Source of the DNA: Clavaria fumosa
Taxonomy: Eukaryota; Basidiomycota; Agaricomycetes; Agaricales; Clavariaceae
Direction: 5' to 3'
DNA: 64,000 bases
Assembly: GCA_951802425.1 (NCBI GenBank)
Contig: OX637800.1
Span: forward strand, 1,922,001-1,986,000
Part shown: positions 53,686-64,000 of the stretch, one piece after another
Layout of the letters: every line of letters starts with the position of its first letter
Numbering within the stretch: the first letter of the stretch is position 1
Translations under genes and position numbers: made by a program
Notes under the pieces: model-generated
Databases searched by the model: none
What the model was told of the DNA's origin: nothing
What the model saw: the letters and a program-made list of their open reading frames with translations, nothing else

Positions 53686-56600
53686 GCAGCCCAGAGAGCA
53701 TAGTACGACTCTCTGGCTGCTCCGACTCCGATCGTACTGAACCGATACTCGATACCCTTTCCTTTCATCGTTCTCTTTCCCTTCTTGCCTCCTCTCCTTC
53801 TATTTCATCTCTGTTCAAAGCTATGATAGACTCCGGCGCTGAACTTTGTTTCATTGACGCCAAATTTGCTTCTCGCTTCCGTCTTCCGAAAACTCCGGTG
53901 ACCCCTCGGGAGGTCGTTTTTATTAACGGGACCACCTCCGTATGGGTTACTGAAGTGGTCTGGTTATCCATTCAGCTCTCCACCATGGATCCAACCGACG
54001 TCTTGTGTGTAGTTACCAATCTTGATCCCTCTAGTGATGTGATCTTGGGAATGAATTGGCTGTTCCAAAACAACCCGCTGGTTGACTGGATTACTGGCCA
54101 GATAAAGCCCAGACCTTCTACGAAAGAGGAGAAAACTCCGAAATCTGATCCGGAGGGTGCACCGGCCAGCACTCTCCACTCTGTCCCTCTGTCTGTCTCC
54201 GCTCCGTGTGCTCCGGTTCAAATGTCGTCTGCAGTGACTCCGAACCAGACCCGGACTCCGTCTCCATCTCTGCCTCTGTCTCCGTCTTTGACCCAGTCTC
54301 TGACCTTTCTGTCTACTCCGTCTCTCCAGGAGACACCCAAAGTTTCTTTTGTGAATGCTGCCGCATTCGTCACAGCTTGTGGACTTCGCGGGTCCCAAGT
54401 CTTTGGCATGACGTTGTCGAGCGAGTCCACGCGCGCGGCCTCTGCTTCGTTCAACGTCCCCGACACCACCCCCCAGGACCTCCTCTCCGTTCCGGAGGAG
54501 TGCAGGGACTTCCCAGATGTCTTCAGTAAAAAGAAGGCAGATACCCTTGCTCCGCATCAACCGTATGATTTAAAGATCAACCTGCTGGATGGCCAATCCC
54601 CTCCGCCAGGTGTGGTCTACTCTCTGTCGCAGTCCGAACTCAGCGAACTCCACGAGTTTTTGGACGAGCACCTCCGCATCGGATTTATCCGTCCAAGCCG
54701 TTCTCCGCACGGAGCACCTGTGCTCTTTGTCCGGAAGAAGAACGGAACGCTCCGATTATGCGTTGATTTCCGTGGTCTCAACAAATTGACCAAAAAGACC
54801 GTTATCTGCTCCCGCTGACTAAAGATCTTCTCGATGTTCCAGGAAAAGCCCGAATCTATACAAAACTCGACCTCCGACAAGCGTATCACCTGGTCCGTAT
54901 CGCTGAGGGTGACGAATGGAAGACCGCATTCCACACCCGATACGGATCCTTTGAATGGTGTGTGATGCCTTTCGGGCTCACAAACGCGCCCGCCACATTC
55001 CAGCACTTTATGAACGACATATTCTCCGACCTCCTCGACACGTTCATGGTCATCTACCTCGACGACATCCTAATTTACTCCGAGGATCCGAAACAACACG
55101 TTGAGCACGTCCGAGAGGTACTCCGAAGGCTCCGGGAGCACGGTCTCTTCCTGAACCCGGCTAAGTGTGAATTTCACGCTGAAACCGTGGAGTATCTCAG
55201 ATTTGTTTTATCTCCGTCCGGACTTTCTATGGACACGGCTAAAGTGAAAACTATACAGGATTGGCCGACTCCGTGGAAGGTCAAGGATGTCCAGTCCTTC
55301 CTCGGGTTTGCCAATTTCTACCGCCACTTCGTCCATGGCTATTCCGAGATCGTCGCTCCGATGAACCGCTTGACGCATAAAAACATCGAGTGGCAGTGGT
55401 CCGATGATTGCCAGTCCGCGTTTGACTATCTAAAAACCACGTTCTCCACGGCTCCGATCCTCTCGCACTTCATACCTGGAGCTCCGCTGATAGTCGAAAC
55501 GGACACCTCGGACTACACTGTCACCGCGATACTTTCTACGGTCGCCTCCGACGGTGAAGTCCATCCTATCGCTTTTCATTCCCGCACCCTAGGCGTCTCC
55601 GAACTGAACTATGACACCCACGATAAGGAACTCCTCGCTATATTTGAGGCGTTTACCGCTTGGAGGCACTATCTCGAAGGTTCTGAAATTCCGGTCGACG
55701 TTGTTACCGACCACAAGAACCTAGAGTACTTCTCCACGGTCCGCCTGCTCACCCGGTGTCAAGCCAGGTGGTCGGAGTTCCTTTCCCAGTTCAATTTCGT
55801 GATCCGATTCCGCCCCGGGCACCTCGGAATGAAACCCGATGCATTAACTAGACGTTGGGACGTCTATCCCAAAGAGGGGGATAGCGACTATGCCCGCGTC
55901 AATCCGCAAAACCTCCGGCCGATATTCTCCAGCGAACAATTGATATCGTCTCTCCGAGCTTCGTCGCTTTACGTACCCGCACTCCGCGCGTCGTTTGCGA
56001 TTGACAATCATCAACTCCGAGAGGACATCCGGTCTGGACTCTTGCTCGATCCTGTGATCGTCCCGATCCTAGAAGACCTCCGCTCGAACTCCGCGGACCC
56101 TAAGTGGTCCATGGACGACAACGGACTTCTCCGCAAGCGCGGACGGATTTATGTACCGGACGTCAATGACCTCCGACTCTGCGTTTTACGCACGAGACAT
56201 GATCACCCGCTCGCCGGACATTTCGGTCGGACCAAGACTACGGCCTTGGTCTTCAGGGATTATACCTGGCCGAAACTCCGAGGATTTGTATCAGACTTTT
56301 GCAAGTCTTGCACGACTTGTGGTAGGGTGAAAGCCCATCGGCATAAGCCATATGGAACGCTCAAGCAGCTACCCATACCCGAGAAACTGTGGAATTCCAT
56401 TTCGATGGATTTCATCGAGCAACTCCCTGAGAGCTCCGGTTTTACCGCAATATTGGTGGTTGTTGATAGGTTTACGAAGCAGGGAATCTTCATCCCGACG
56501 ACTGACGAAGTGAACTCCGCGGAGTTGGCCTGTCTATTCGTATTCCACGTCTTCTCGAAACATGGAGTTCCGTTGCATGTCACCTCCGATCGCGGCTCCA

Positions 56601-57159
56601 AGTTCGTCTCCCATTTTTTTCGCTCGTTGGGTAAAGTCCTGGACATGACTTTACACTTCACCTCTGGATATCATCTGGAGGGCGACGGACAGACGGAGTG
56701 GACTAACCAGACGTTGGAACAATACCTCCGTTGTTACTGCAATTACCAGCAGGACAACTGGTCGCAGCTTCTACCCCTCGCCGAGTTTGCCTACAACAAT
56801 GCCCCGAGCGCCACCACTGGGGTTTCTCCGTTCTTCGCGAACAAGGGTTATCATCCGAATATCTCGGTATTTCCCGAACGCGAAGTAACTTCGGTCTGTG
56901 CCCGAGAGCTCGCTGTAGACTTGGATCAGCTGCACCAAGAACTCCGTAACCAAATCGCCGAAGCGCAGAGTCGCTATCAGGGTCCGGCGGACAAACGTCG
57001 GACTCCGGCACCGGAGTTTAAGGTCGGAAACCGAGTATACGTAAAGGCGAAGTTTTTCCGTACGACCAGACCCTCCAAAAAACTCTCCAACAAGTTCCTC
57101 GGACCTTTCAAAATCATCGGAGAGGCCGGTTCGCACTCCTTCATACTCCGACTCCCCGA
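53682..57159 (+). pseudogene. Family C pol: protease, RT, RNase H, integrase (one frameshift, 3' truncated)
   Basis: The frame 53682-54818 carries retropepsin ([15 protein letters not shown]) and the RT start ([14 protein letters not shown]). A one-base deletion in or beside the A-run near 54795 moves the frame; the expected [12 protein letters not shown] follows in the next frame. It is open to the end: RT box YLDD intact (about 55053-55067), RNase H (VETDTSDYTVTAILS, HDKELLAIFEAF), integrase zinc domain (H..H..CKSC..C), then D (SMDFIEQLP), D (TSDRGSKF) and E (DGQTEW). Truncated at 57159 before any chromodomain by a family-A insertion, so the antisense region of this family, if any, is not visible. 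Confidence 0.93.
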
Positions 57160-58066
57160 TGTAAGGATAATATGCGGTTTAAACATAGAAACATGACAGA
57201 TACCGATCATCCGGATATTTCGGGATCCAAAGCAATTGCGTCCGATACGATCCAATAACAATCCGATACCATCCGATAACGACCAATACTTACCCAACAT
57301 CGGACTCTCCAGTCTCTTACTCCCCGTAAAGATCACAGCCCGCAGGTCTCACACACCGCCCTCGCCTTTCTATTTCATCACTCCAGCATGGTCAGTGCTC
57401 GACATACTCACTATTCCATTCCCATTCCTTTATTTCATATAACATGCTGTAAATTTCATATTGTGATCCCTTTCAACCATTCAATCATTTGAACGTTTCA
57501 AACCCTTTGCAGTACTTTGCCCATTGTTCCTAATACCCCTTTGCTGTACCAGCCCCACTTTCCTTCAGTTTACGAGCAGCCCGGACATGTGCTACTCATC
57601 GGACATTTCATTCCTCCAAGCTACTCAATTCCCTTGTGATATAACTCCCCCATATAACCCTTCACGCGACATGGTGCTGTTCCATATGTTTTCCGGACAT
57701 TTCCGTACATTCCAATTTGCTGTACTTACAGAACTGTACTTAAGCACACTTTGGACTATACGGAAATCCAGCTTTTTGAACGCCCACATTGTGCTGTGAT
57801 TTTTAGCAAGCTCACCTTTCGTCGTACCTATTGATCCGCTGGCCTTCGTCGTCGCCAGCCCCTCAAACCTTCGATCCAAACATCGGACTCTATCGGATCC
57901 GATACCGGATACTCCGGACAATGTATATTTTCACTCTCTGAACCTTTTGCACTCAACCTCCACATCCTCCAAGGTTCTGTCTAGTGTACCCGTTGTGCAA
58001 TAAGACCCCCTGAAGAACCCGGCCGCGAACATCTATTTGCAGCCAACACCTGTACAGCCTACTACA
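57160..58066 (+). repeat. 5' LTR of family A copy 3
   Basis: 907 bp, TGTAAGGATAAT to GCCTACTACA. Rich in tccgat/tccgga words near its start (57241, 57262, 57272). The preceding five bases are cccga; the matching TSD would be outside the window. Confidence 0.93.
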
Positions 58067-58070
58067 ATTT

Positions 58071-58088
58071 TGGAGCCCACCGCGAGGG
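58071..58088 (+). promoter_or_regulatory. tRNA-type primer-binding site of family A
   Basis: tggagcccaccgcgaggg, four bases after the LTR, starts with TGG as expected for pairing with a tRNA CCA end. I could not assign the tRNA. It is conserved in the reversed copy (42694-42711). Confidence 0.75.
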
Positions 58089-58293
58089 GGTCGTAACAAC
58101 GTCTTCACTACAGCCTTCAAGGATTCCCAGAGGCTCCTCCGCTTTCCAGCCTCGATGCTCCGAATGTCTGAGAAGTCGAAACCCAGATCGAATCACAGAA
58201 CCACCGCACTCCGAACCTCCCGGAGAAGTAATTGAAACTTCCCACTTTCTTCCATCGGACATTCCCAGTATTTCATCCATTGTTTACTCCCAC

Positions 58294-60453
58294 ATGAGCT
58301 TCGCCACCCCGGTTACCTCATTACCACAGATCTTCGAAGAACCACACTCACCGCTCACACCACTACCCCTTGAACTGAACACCTTACAATTTCCAACTGA
58401 CGAACCACAGAATCCTCTCAATGCCGTACAAGAACTTCCTCACGCAGCAATACCAATGGCCAACCAACCGAGATATCCGCTCCGTGGCGCTCACGGGGCC
58501 CCCGCCTTTGACAGAGTACCAACCCATCTCAACCGGTATTTCGAGGACATCGACATCGTACTCACTGGCATTAATCCAGACGTTCCGGAAGCCGATTTAA
58601 TTCGGTACGCAAAGCACTACCTCGACACAGACACATGTCTCCTCTGGGAGACCCTCACACCAGCCCCGGACCCGGTATGGACCTGGGAAACCTTCAAAGC
58701 GGCTGTCCGACGCCTTTATCCAGGCTCCGATGGCGGTCGTTTGTGTTCTGTCGCCGATTTGGACCGTTTCATATCCGACTCGGCCCAAAAAGGGGTTTAC
58801 ACACGCGCAGAACACGGAGAATATTACCGGGACTTTCTCCAGATCACTTCGCACTTGATCACCTCCCAACGTATGTCCACAAATGACAGAAACCGGCTTT
58901 ACATCCTCGGATTTGGGGATCATACTAGGCACCGGATCGAGAGCCGGCTCGCGATTATACTACCTAATCACCATCCGGAGGACCCATACCCGATGAATGA
59001 GGTTCACGCCGCAGCCGAATTTCTACTCTCCTCAACGTCCCCGCACTCCGTAACAACCGATCAATTCTCCGGACCTATCCGCTTCGCATCCGCAACCCCC
59101 GGGAGAGAGACGAAACCAATGATCAAGAAGGAAGAATTTGATATGTCCGCAGCCTTGGCAACATTCGCCTCCACAATGGCTCGCCTCGAATCAATTTTAT
59201 CAGCCCAGTCTCTCGAACAGGCAAAATGTTCTGCTCCTCGGACGACGAATTCCCCTGCAGGCTGGACATGTAATTTCTGTTCGGAACCAGGTCATTTTGT
59301 TAGTGCCTGTCCGAAGGCCCTCGAATACATCAAGTCCGGTAAATGTATACAGAACACCGAAGGCAGGATTTGCCTCCCCTCCGGACGATACTTGCCCGGG
59401 ACTATCATAGGAAATAACTTATCTGAGCGCTTTGACAAGTACTACGCTACTTACCAATCCCAGAACACGCAACCGGCGACAACCGCGGTATTTGAAGCAC
59501 AGCCGATCGGACCATCCGCTCACTCCCCGGACATGGAAGATGAATCGGAAGAAGAAGATAACGAGACGACCACGTTGGAAAACATGGTCCGCACCTTTGC
59601 AAACGATGTAGTAAAGAAAGTAGATAAGGGCAAAAGGAAAGCGCCCACACCCAGGAATAACGATCCACAGCCATCTAGGTTACCTCCTCCGCCCGCCGTT
59701 GTCATTACCTCGCCTCCGGTCACGCGCCCATCGAAGCTGGAAAGAATCGAACGATCCGACGTCCAGTATCATTACCAAGCTCCGATAGAAAATTCGGTAA
59801 CCGTTCAACAAGTTTTTGATCGTGCACTCGACATTCCGGTCTGTGTGACACCCCGTGAATTACTCGCCATTTCCGGAGACATCCGCAAAAAGATGAAGGA
59901 TATGGTTACCGCCCGCCGAGTTCCAGTCACCGCATCCATCATACAGGATACGCTCTACACAAACGTTACAACCCCGGACACCTCCGATCTTGTCGTAGCT
60001 GTCGATGCCGCTCCGCTCCGCATCGTAGAAGGCATATTGGATAGCCGGATCGCCGCGGAGTGCTTGCTCGATCAAGGCAGCTCGATCGTGGCAATGCGAA
60101 GAGATGTTTGGGAGAAGCTCGGTAATCTGCTGCACTCCGAGCGCGTAATTCATATGGAGTCCTCACACGGTACCATCGCCCTGACACTCGGACTGATAAA
60201 GAACTTTCCCTTGCAGATCGGTCCATGCATGTTTCATGTCCAAATGCAGGTCGCCGATACCCTACCTTGCGAGGTCCTCGTCGGATGCCCGTTCTTTATG
60301 CTTACCGGCTCCCAAACTATCGACCATCCTCATGGTGCCCAAGACCTGATCCTGAACGATCCGAACACTGGAGAAAGGATCATCGTACCAACAAAGGAGC
60401 GAATCCCGATCCGGAAGAACCTCAAACTTCAGAAAACGCATCCGGATTTTTAA
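58294..60453 (+). CDS. Family A gag-protease, intact (719 codons)
   Basis: Starts MSFATPVTSL. Capsid-like central part with RYFEDIDIVLTGINPDVPE and GGRLCSVADLDRFISDSA; CCHC knuckle CX2CX4HX4C at 59269-59310 (CNFCSEPGHFVSAC); an acidic Glu/Asp stretch; a Pro-rich basic linker; and a C-terminal retropepsin-like domain with LLDQGSSIVAM near 60060-60100 (DQG in place of DSG/DTG). So the protease lies in the gag frame. It ends gga ttt tta ata, where pol continues in the -1 frame, suggesting frameshifting at the gag stop. Confidence 0.92.
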   Translation: MSFATPVTSLPQIFEEPHSPLTPLPLELNTLQFPTDEPQNPLNAVQELPHAAIPMANQPRYPLRGAHGAPAFDRVPTHLNRYFEDIDIVLTGINPDVPEADLIRYAKHYLDTDTCLLWETLTPAPDPVWTWETFKAAVRRLYPGSDGGRLCSVADLDRFISDSAQKGVYTRAEHGEYYRDFLQITSHLITSQRMSTNDRNRLYILGFGDHTRHRIESRLAIILPNHHPEDPYPMNEVHAAAEFLLSSTSPHSVTTDQFSGPIRFASATPGRETKPMIKKEEFDMSAALATFASTMARLESILSAQSLEQAKCSAPRTTNSPAGWTCNFCSEPGHFVSACPKALEYIKSGKCIQNTEGRICLPSGRYLPGTIIGNNLSERFDKYYATYQSQNTQPATTAVFEAQPIGPSAHSPDMEDESEEEDNETTTLENMVRTFANDVVKKVDKGKRKAPTPRNNDPQPSRLPPPPAVVITSPPVTRPSKLERIERSDVQYHYQAPIENSVTVQQVFDRALDIPVCVTPRELLAISGDIRKKMKDMVTARRVPVTASIIQDTLYTNVTTPDTSDLVVAVDAAPLRIVEGILDSRIAAECLLDQGSSIVAMRRDVWEKLGNLLHSERVIHMESSHGTIALTLGLIKNFPLQIGPCMFHVQMQVADTLPCEVLVGCPFFMLTGSQTIDHPHGAQDLILNDPNTGERIIVPTKERIPIRKNLKLQKTHPDF

Positions 60454-63400
60454 TAGCTGGAGCCCCGGATCACCGCAACATTCCGGAGCCATCTCCAATC
60501 AAAGCGGACACGGAAGCTATACACAAACACGAGTCTCCAGCTATTCTATCTACTTCCGTTCACAATCTCTTATCTCCTTCTCTTGAAAATTTAGTTCCTG
60601 TCGATCCCCTTCCTTTTGCCGATATTTCGGGCACTTCATATGAAGCCTTGGTCAGCGCCGGATACACACCGGTGTACCACGATACCACACATGTAATGTA
60701 CCCCAATAACTCAGAAACCAATACACCGTCTCCGGACATCGTTATGCCAGTTTACCTTGGAAAGAAATACAAGAAAGTCGCAAACCGTGTCAACCCGATC
60801 AAAACAACTCTACCCGAAGAATTTCGGATTGTCCGACGACAACACCCCGATCCCCTCTCCGATATCCCCACTCTTCCAACACACCCCCCCGATTTCACCC
60901 CCGGTCTCCGATATACTCAAGACCGGAAAGATGCGCATAATGCAAACCTCACCGGATTTTTATGGCCAGACGAAGAAAAACTCGTTCACTATCTGATTAA
61001 AGCCCAAGAGGATGCCTTCACTTGGACGGAGACCGAAAAAGGACGATTCGACGCAAAATACTTCGATCCCATTATCATCCCGACAGTCGAACATGTCCCT
61101 TGGATCTTCACAAATATACCGATTCCTCCCGGCATCTACGATGAAGTTCTGAAGGTTATCCGAGACAAGATAGCAGCCGGAGTCTACGAAGAATCCAACT
61201 CCTCCTATCGGTCCCAGTGGTTTTGCATGTTAAAGAAGGATGGAAAGTCTCTCCGACTTGTCCATAACCTCCAGCCATTAAACAAAGTCACCATTGGCGA
61301 CTCCACGGTTCCCCCAATAATGGAAGTTTTTGCGGAATCATTCGCCGGACGCGGATGCTATGGAACTCTCGATCTATTTGTCTCCTTCGATCAACGATCT
61401 CTTGATGAATGGAGTCGAGACCTTACCACGTTCCAAACCCCTCTCGGAGCCAAACGGCTCACTTGCGTCCCCATGGGATACACCAACGTGACGCAGATTA
61501 TGCACGGAGACGTCACGCATATACTACAAGACGAAATTCCGCACGTAACCATCCCATTCGTAGACGATGTAGCAATTAAGGGCCCAGAAACCCGATACGA
61601 GCTTCCGGACAGCACTTACGAGACGATCCCAGAAAATCCGCAAATACGGCGGTTCGTTTGGGAGCATTTGAATAACGTCAACCGGGTGCTCCAACGAGTC
61701 AAAATAGTCGGAGGAACCTTTAATGGCAAGAAAATGACAATTTGTACCCCCGAAACAATCGTTACCGGACACACATGCACATATGAAGGGCGAGTTCTGG
61801 ACGCTTCCAATGTTCAGCGCATTCGAGACTGGCCTCCGTGCGAAACACTCACAGATGTACAATCATTTTTAGGCGTCTGCGGACTGCTCCGGATATTCAT
61901 CAAAAACTACACCGTACTTGCCCGACCACTTGTCAGCCTAACTCATAAGGACGTCCCATTCAGGTTCGAAGAAGAAGAGCAAAATTCGATGGATCGACTC
62001 AAACACGCAATAGTCAACTCATCCGCCATTCGACTGATCGATTACCGCTCTGGACGGCCCGTAATTATGGCCGTCGACTCGTCCAACATCGCCGTCGGCT
62101 TCGCACTATTTCAAATCGGACAAGATGGAATCCGATACCCATCCAGATTCGGCTCGATTACCTGGAACGAACGCGAGGCCCGATACTCTCAAGCAAAAAT
62201 CGAATTATATGGACTCTTCCGCGCACTTTGGTCGTACCGGATTTACCTTATCGGCCTTCCGAAATTCACCGTTGAAATGGACGCGAAGTTCATTAAGGGT
62301 ATGCTAAACAATCCGGACGTTCAACCAAACGCTGCCATGAATCGATGGATTGCCGGTATACTACTCTTCGATTTCGACCTTGTTCATATACCCGCAGATA
62401 AACACACCGGAGCCGACAGACTATCACGCCGACGTGCCGCAGATGGTGAAGAAGACACCGAGTCCGAAGATCACAAAGACTGGATCAATCGGAGCTATGT
62501 ATTCACCATGGAACACATGAATCGAGCACTGGACGCTTCCTACCCATCCGAAACGCCACTCGCCGGCATCGCCCATTCTCACTTCAAAGCTTACACAGGA
62601 TCGATGCTACTCAATTCGACGGTACCATCCAATGATTCACCGGCTCCGAATGAATCTTCCACCATCCTTATACCGCGACCCGACGCAGCAAAGAAAAGGG
62701 AAGAACAGATCCGCAAAATCGAATCTTTCCTTCTAAACCCGATCCGTCCTTCCGGCATCGACGCAAACCAGTTCCGACGATTAGTCTGCTCTGCATCCCA
62801 GTTCTTCATTCTAGATGACAAGCTATGGCGTTGCCGACCTAACGGATGCCACCAGGTAGTGCCTCCGGACCACAAACGGCTCACAATTATCACAGAGGCA
62901 CACGATTCACTCGGCCACAAAGGCGTTTACGTTATCCGAACACGTATTCTAAATCGGTTCTGGTGGCTGGTGTTGGATCAAGACGTAAAATGGTTTGTCC
63001 GAACTTGTCACCAATGCCAGACTCGGCAAATCCGGAAGATTTTCATTCCACCGACGGTTGCCACACTGGCCGGTCTTTTTCGTCGAGCGCATATAGATAC
63101 CATGTTCCTACCCAGAACCCACGGTTTCCGACTTCTTGTCCACGCCCGATGCTCGTTATCCGCATATCCGGAAGCAAGACCGCTACGAAATGAGACTGCC
63201 CGACTTCTCGGAACCTTCATATTTGAAGACATACTGTGCCGATGGGGAGCAGTAGAAGAGATCATTACAGATAACGGTGCCCCATTTATCAAAGCTCTCG
63301 ATTTCCTCAAGAAGCGGTATGGAATCCATCACATCCGTATTTCCGGATATAATTCCCGCGCTAACGGCGTCATCGAACGTGCCCACCGGTCGGTCCGCAA

Positions 63401-64000
63401 GTCGTTAATCAAAGCAGCAGACGGAGACGAATCGAAATGGCTGGACGTTTTACCCTCAGTCATTTGGGCAGAACGAACCACAATCCAATGATCCACCGGT
63501 CACTCTCCGTTTTACATCGCACACGGCGTCGAACCGCTTTTCCCTTTCGACATATCCAAAGCAACATATCTAATTCCGACCGCTGATGCCCCGATGACCA
63601 CTCCGGAACTGATAGCCCTTCGTGCCCGCCAACTGCAAAAACGAGAAGAAGATCTTGCAACAATCGCCGATAAAGTGCTCGCTGCCCGCAAACAATCTGT
63701 CAAGCAGTTCATCGACGCACACCGCAAGTCTATTATCGATTACGACTTCCAACCCGGATCGCTGGTATTGATCCGAAACTCGGCCGTAGAAATGGAATTA
63801 AACCAGAAGACAAAACCGCGATTCTTCGGACTGATGATCGTCGTCCGCCGAACTCAATACGGTGCATATATTCTCTCGGAACTCGACGGGGCCATCTCCA
63901 AAATCCACTACGCAGCTTTCCGCATCATTCCCTACTATCCTCGGTCGCAAACATCGATTCCGGTCACTGCTATCACCGACCAAACGACGGAGATAAACAA
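60444..64000 (+). CDS. Family A pol: RT, RNase H, integrase (one in-frame TGA)
   Basis: Open frame in the -1 frame of gag; the open frame extends back to 60225, but the homologous pol sequence begins around the gag stop (LIAGAPDHRN). RT with LVHNLQPLNKVTI, YGTLDLFVSFDQ and an intact FVDD box (about 61556-61567). RNase H with MAVDSSNIAVGFALF, KIELYGLF, MDAKF and HTGADRLS. Integrase with HDSLGHKGVY...CHQCQTRQ, D (HIDTMF), D (TDNGAPF) and E (NGVIERAH). A TGA at 63489-63491, where CGA is expected, is the only stop; the same frame continues as STGHSPFYIAHG to the window end (DQTTEINK). The same TGA is present in copy 1. Apart from this it looks functional. Confidence 0.93.
60445..60456 (+). promoter_or_regulatory. 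Candidate -1 frameshift site of family A
   Basis: gat ttt taa ata in the gag frame. The Phe tRNA on ttt can slip back one base onto ttt (60447-60449), after which tta ata gct continues into pol. The reversed copy keeps the same gattttt run before its gag stop (gattttttga type). No downstream structure was assessed. Confidence 0.45.

Larger units (their letters stand above)
51747..57159 (+). mobile_element. Ty3/gypsy family C, 3'-truncated by family A insertion
   Basis: 5' LTR 51747-52472, gag 52513-53685, pol from 53682, ending in the integrase C-terminal region (SFILRLPDV) at 57159 where the family-A LTR starts. RT, RNase H and integrase active-site residues are all present; the one clear lesion in the visible part is a frameshift near 54795. 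Family C has few TGA-for-CGA stops, so it is relatively young. Confidence 0.94.
57160..64000 (+). mobile_element. Ty3/gypsy family A, copy 3 (youngest; runs off window)
   Basis: 5' LTR 57160-58066, primer-binding site 58071-58088, leader, gag 58294-60453, pol to the window end. Highest CpG content of the three family-A copies and long open frames. Inserted in family-C integrase. Its antisense gene and 3' LTR, seen in copy 1, would lie beyond 64000. Confidence 0.95.

Noticed and set aside
60225..60443. Start of family-A pol at the ATG at 60225
   Set aside because: This stretch overlaps the gag protease in another frame. Pol-like sequence begins only at the gag stop, so frameshifting is more likely than this ATG.

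Overview
The window is a transposon-dominated stretch of a filamentous fungal genome, almost certainly a basidiomycete (Agaricomycete-like). The reasons are short 50-60 bp spliceosomal introns, three Ty3/gypsy lineages plus one Ty1/copia element nested in each other, a TET/JBP-type dioxygenase gene of the kind known from mushroom-forming fungi, TTAGGG telomere-type repeats, and old repeat copies decayed mainly by CpG to TpG/CpA change. I see no conserved housekeeping gene, rRNA, tRNA, CRISPR array or bacterial operon. Element names (families A, B, C, D) are mine.

Layout. 1-7370: gypsy family A, truncated by the window edge, its reverse transcriptase split by a family-B solo LTR (861-2094, TSD aacat), then integrase, an antisense gene (4799-6304) and the 3' LTR. 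7371-11230: 3' end of a family-B gypsy into which that A copy inserted, with its own antisense gene (7513-9594) and 3' LTR. 11231-11930: CT-rich minisatellite. 11937-13789: TET/JBP-like 2-oxoglutarate dioxygenase gene. 14574-16542 and 19447-21552: two oppositely oriented family-D solo LTRs with 5-bp TSDs. 17569-25334: a long, nearly identical palindrome centred near 21750, interrupted in the left arm by a D LTR and in the right arm by a 1.5-kb GC-rich insert. 26130-37155: complete 11-kb family-B gypsy with TSD ctagt inside a 33-bp minisatellite that resumes at 37156-38320. 38473-43545: reversed, truncated family-A copy carrying a 712-bp MITE. 43546-44137: family-B LTR piece. 46497-51141: degenerate copia. 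51142-51746: duplicated fragments. 51747-57159: family-C gypsy, cut by family A. 57160-64000: youngest family-A copy (5' LTR, gag, pol), running off the window.

Most notable. Families A and B both carry, between pol and the 3' LTR and on the opposite strand, an accessory gene with a cysteine pattern C-X2-C-X6-C-X7-C-X2-C-X6-C, which is the fungal Zn(II)2Cys6 cluster consensus; the family-B version has about seven canonical introns. Family B is saturated with the palindromic word TCGCGA (10 copies in its 1.5-kb 5' LTR alone), and family C with CTCCG (12 in its 726-bp LTR). Together these suggest element-encoded, sequence-specific DNA-binding proteins that recognise words spread over their own family, perhaps as anti-silencing factors; this is a hypothesis. 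Families B and C also show the geometry of Tf1-type self-priming: the predicted 5' end of the transcript is complementary to the primer-binding site.
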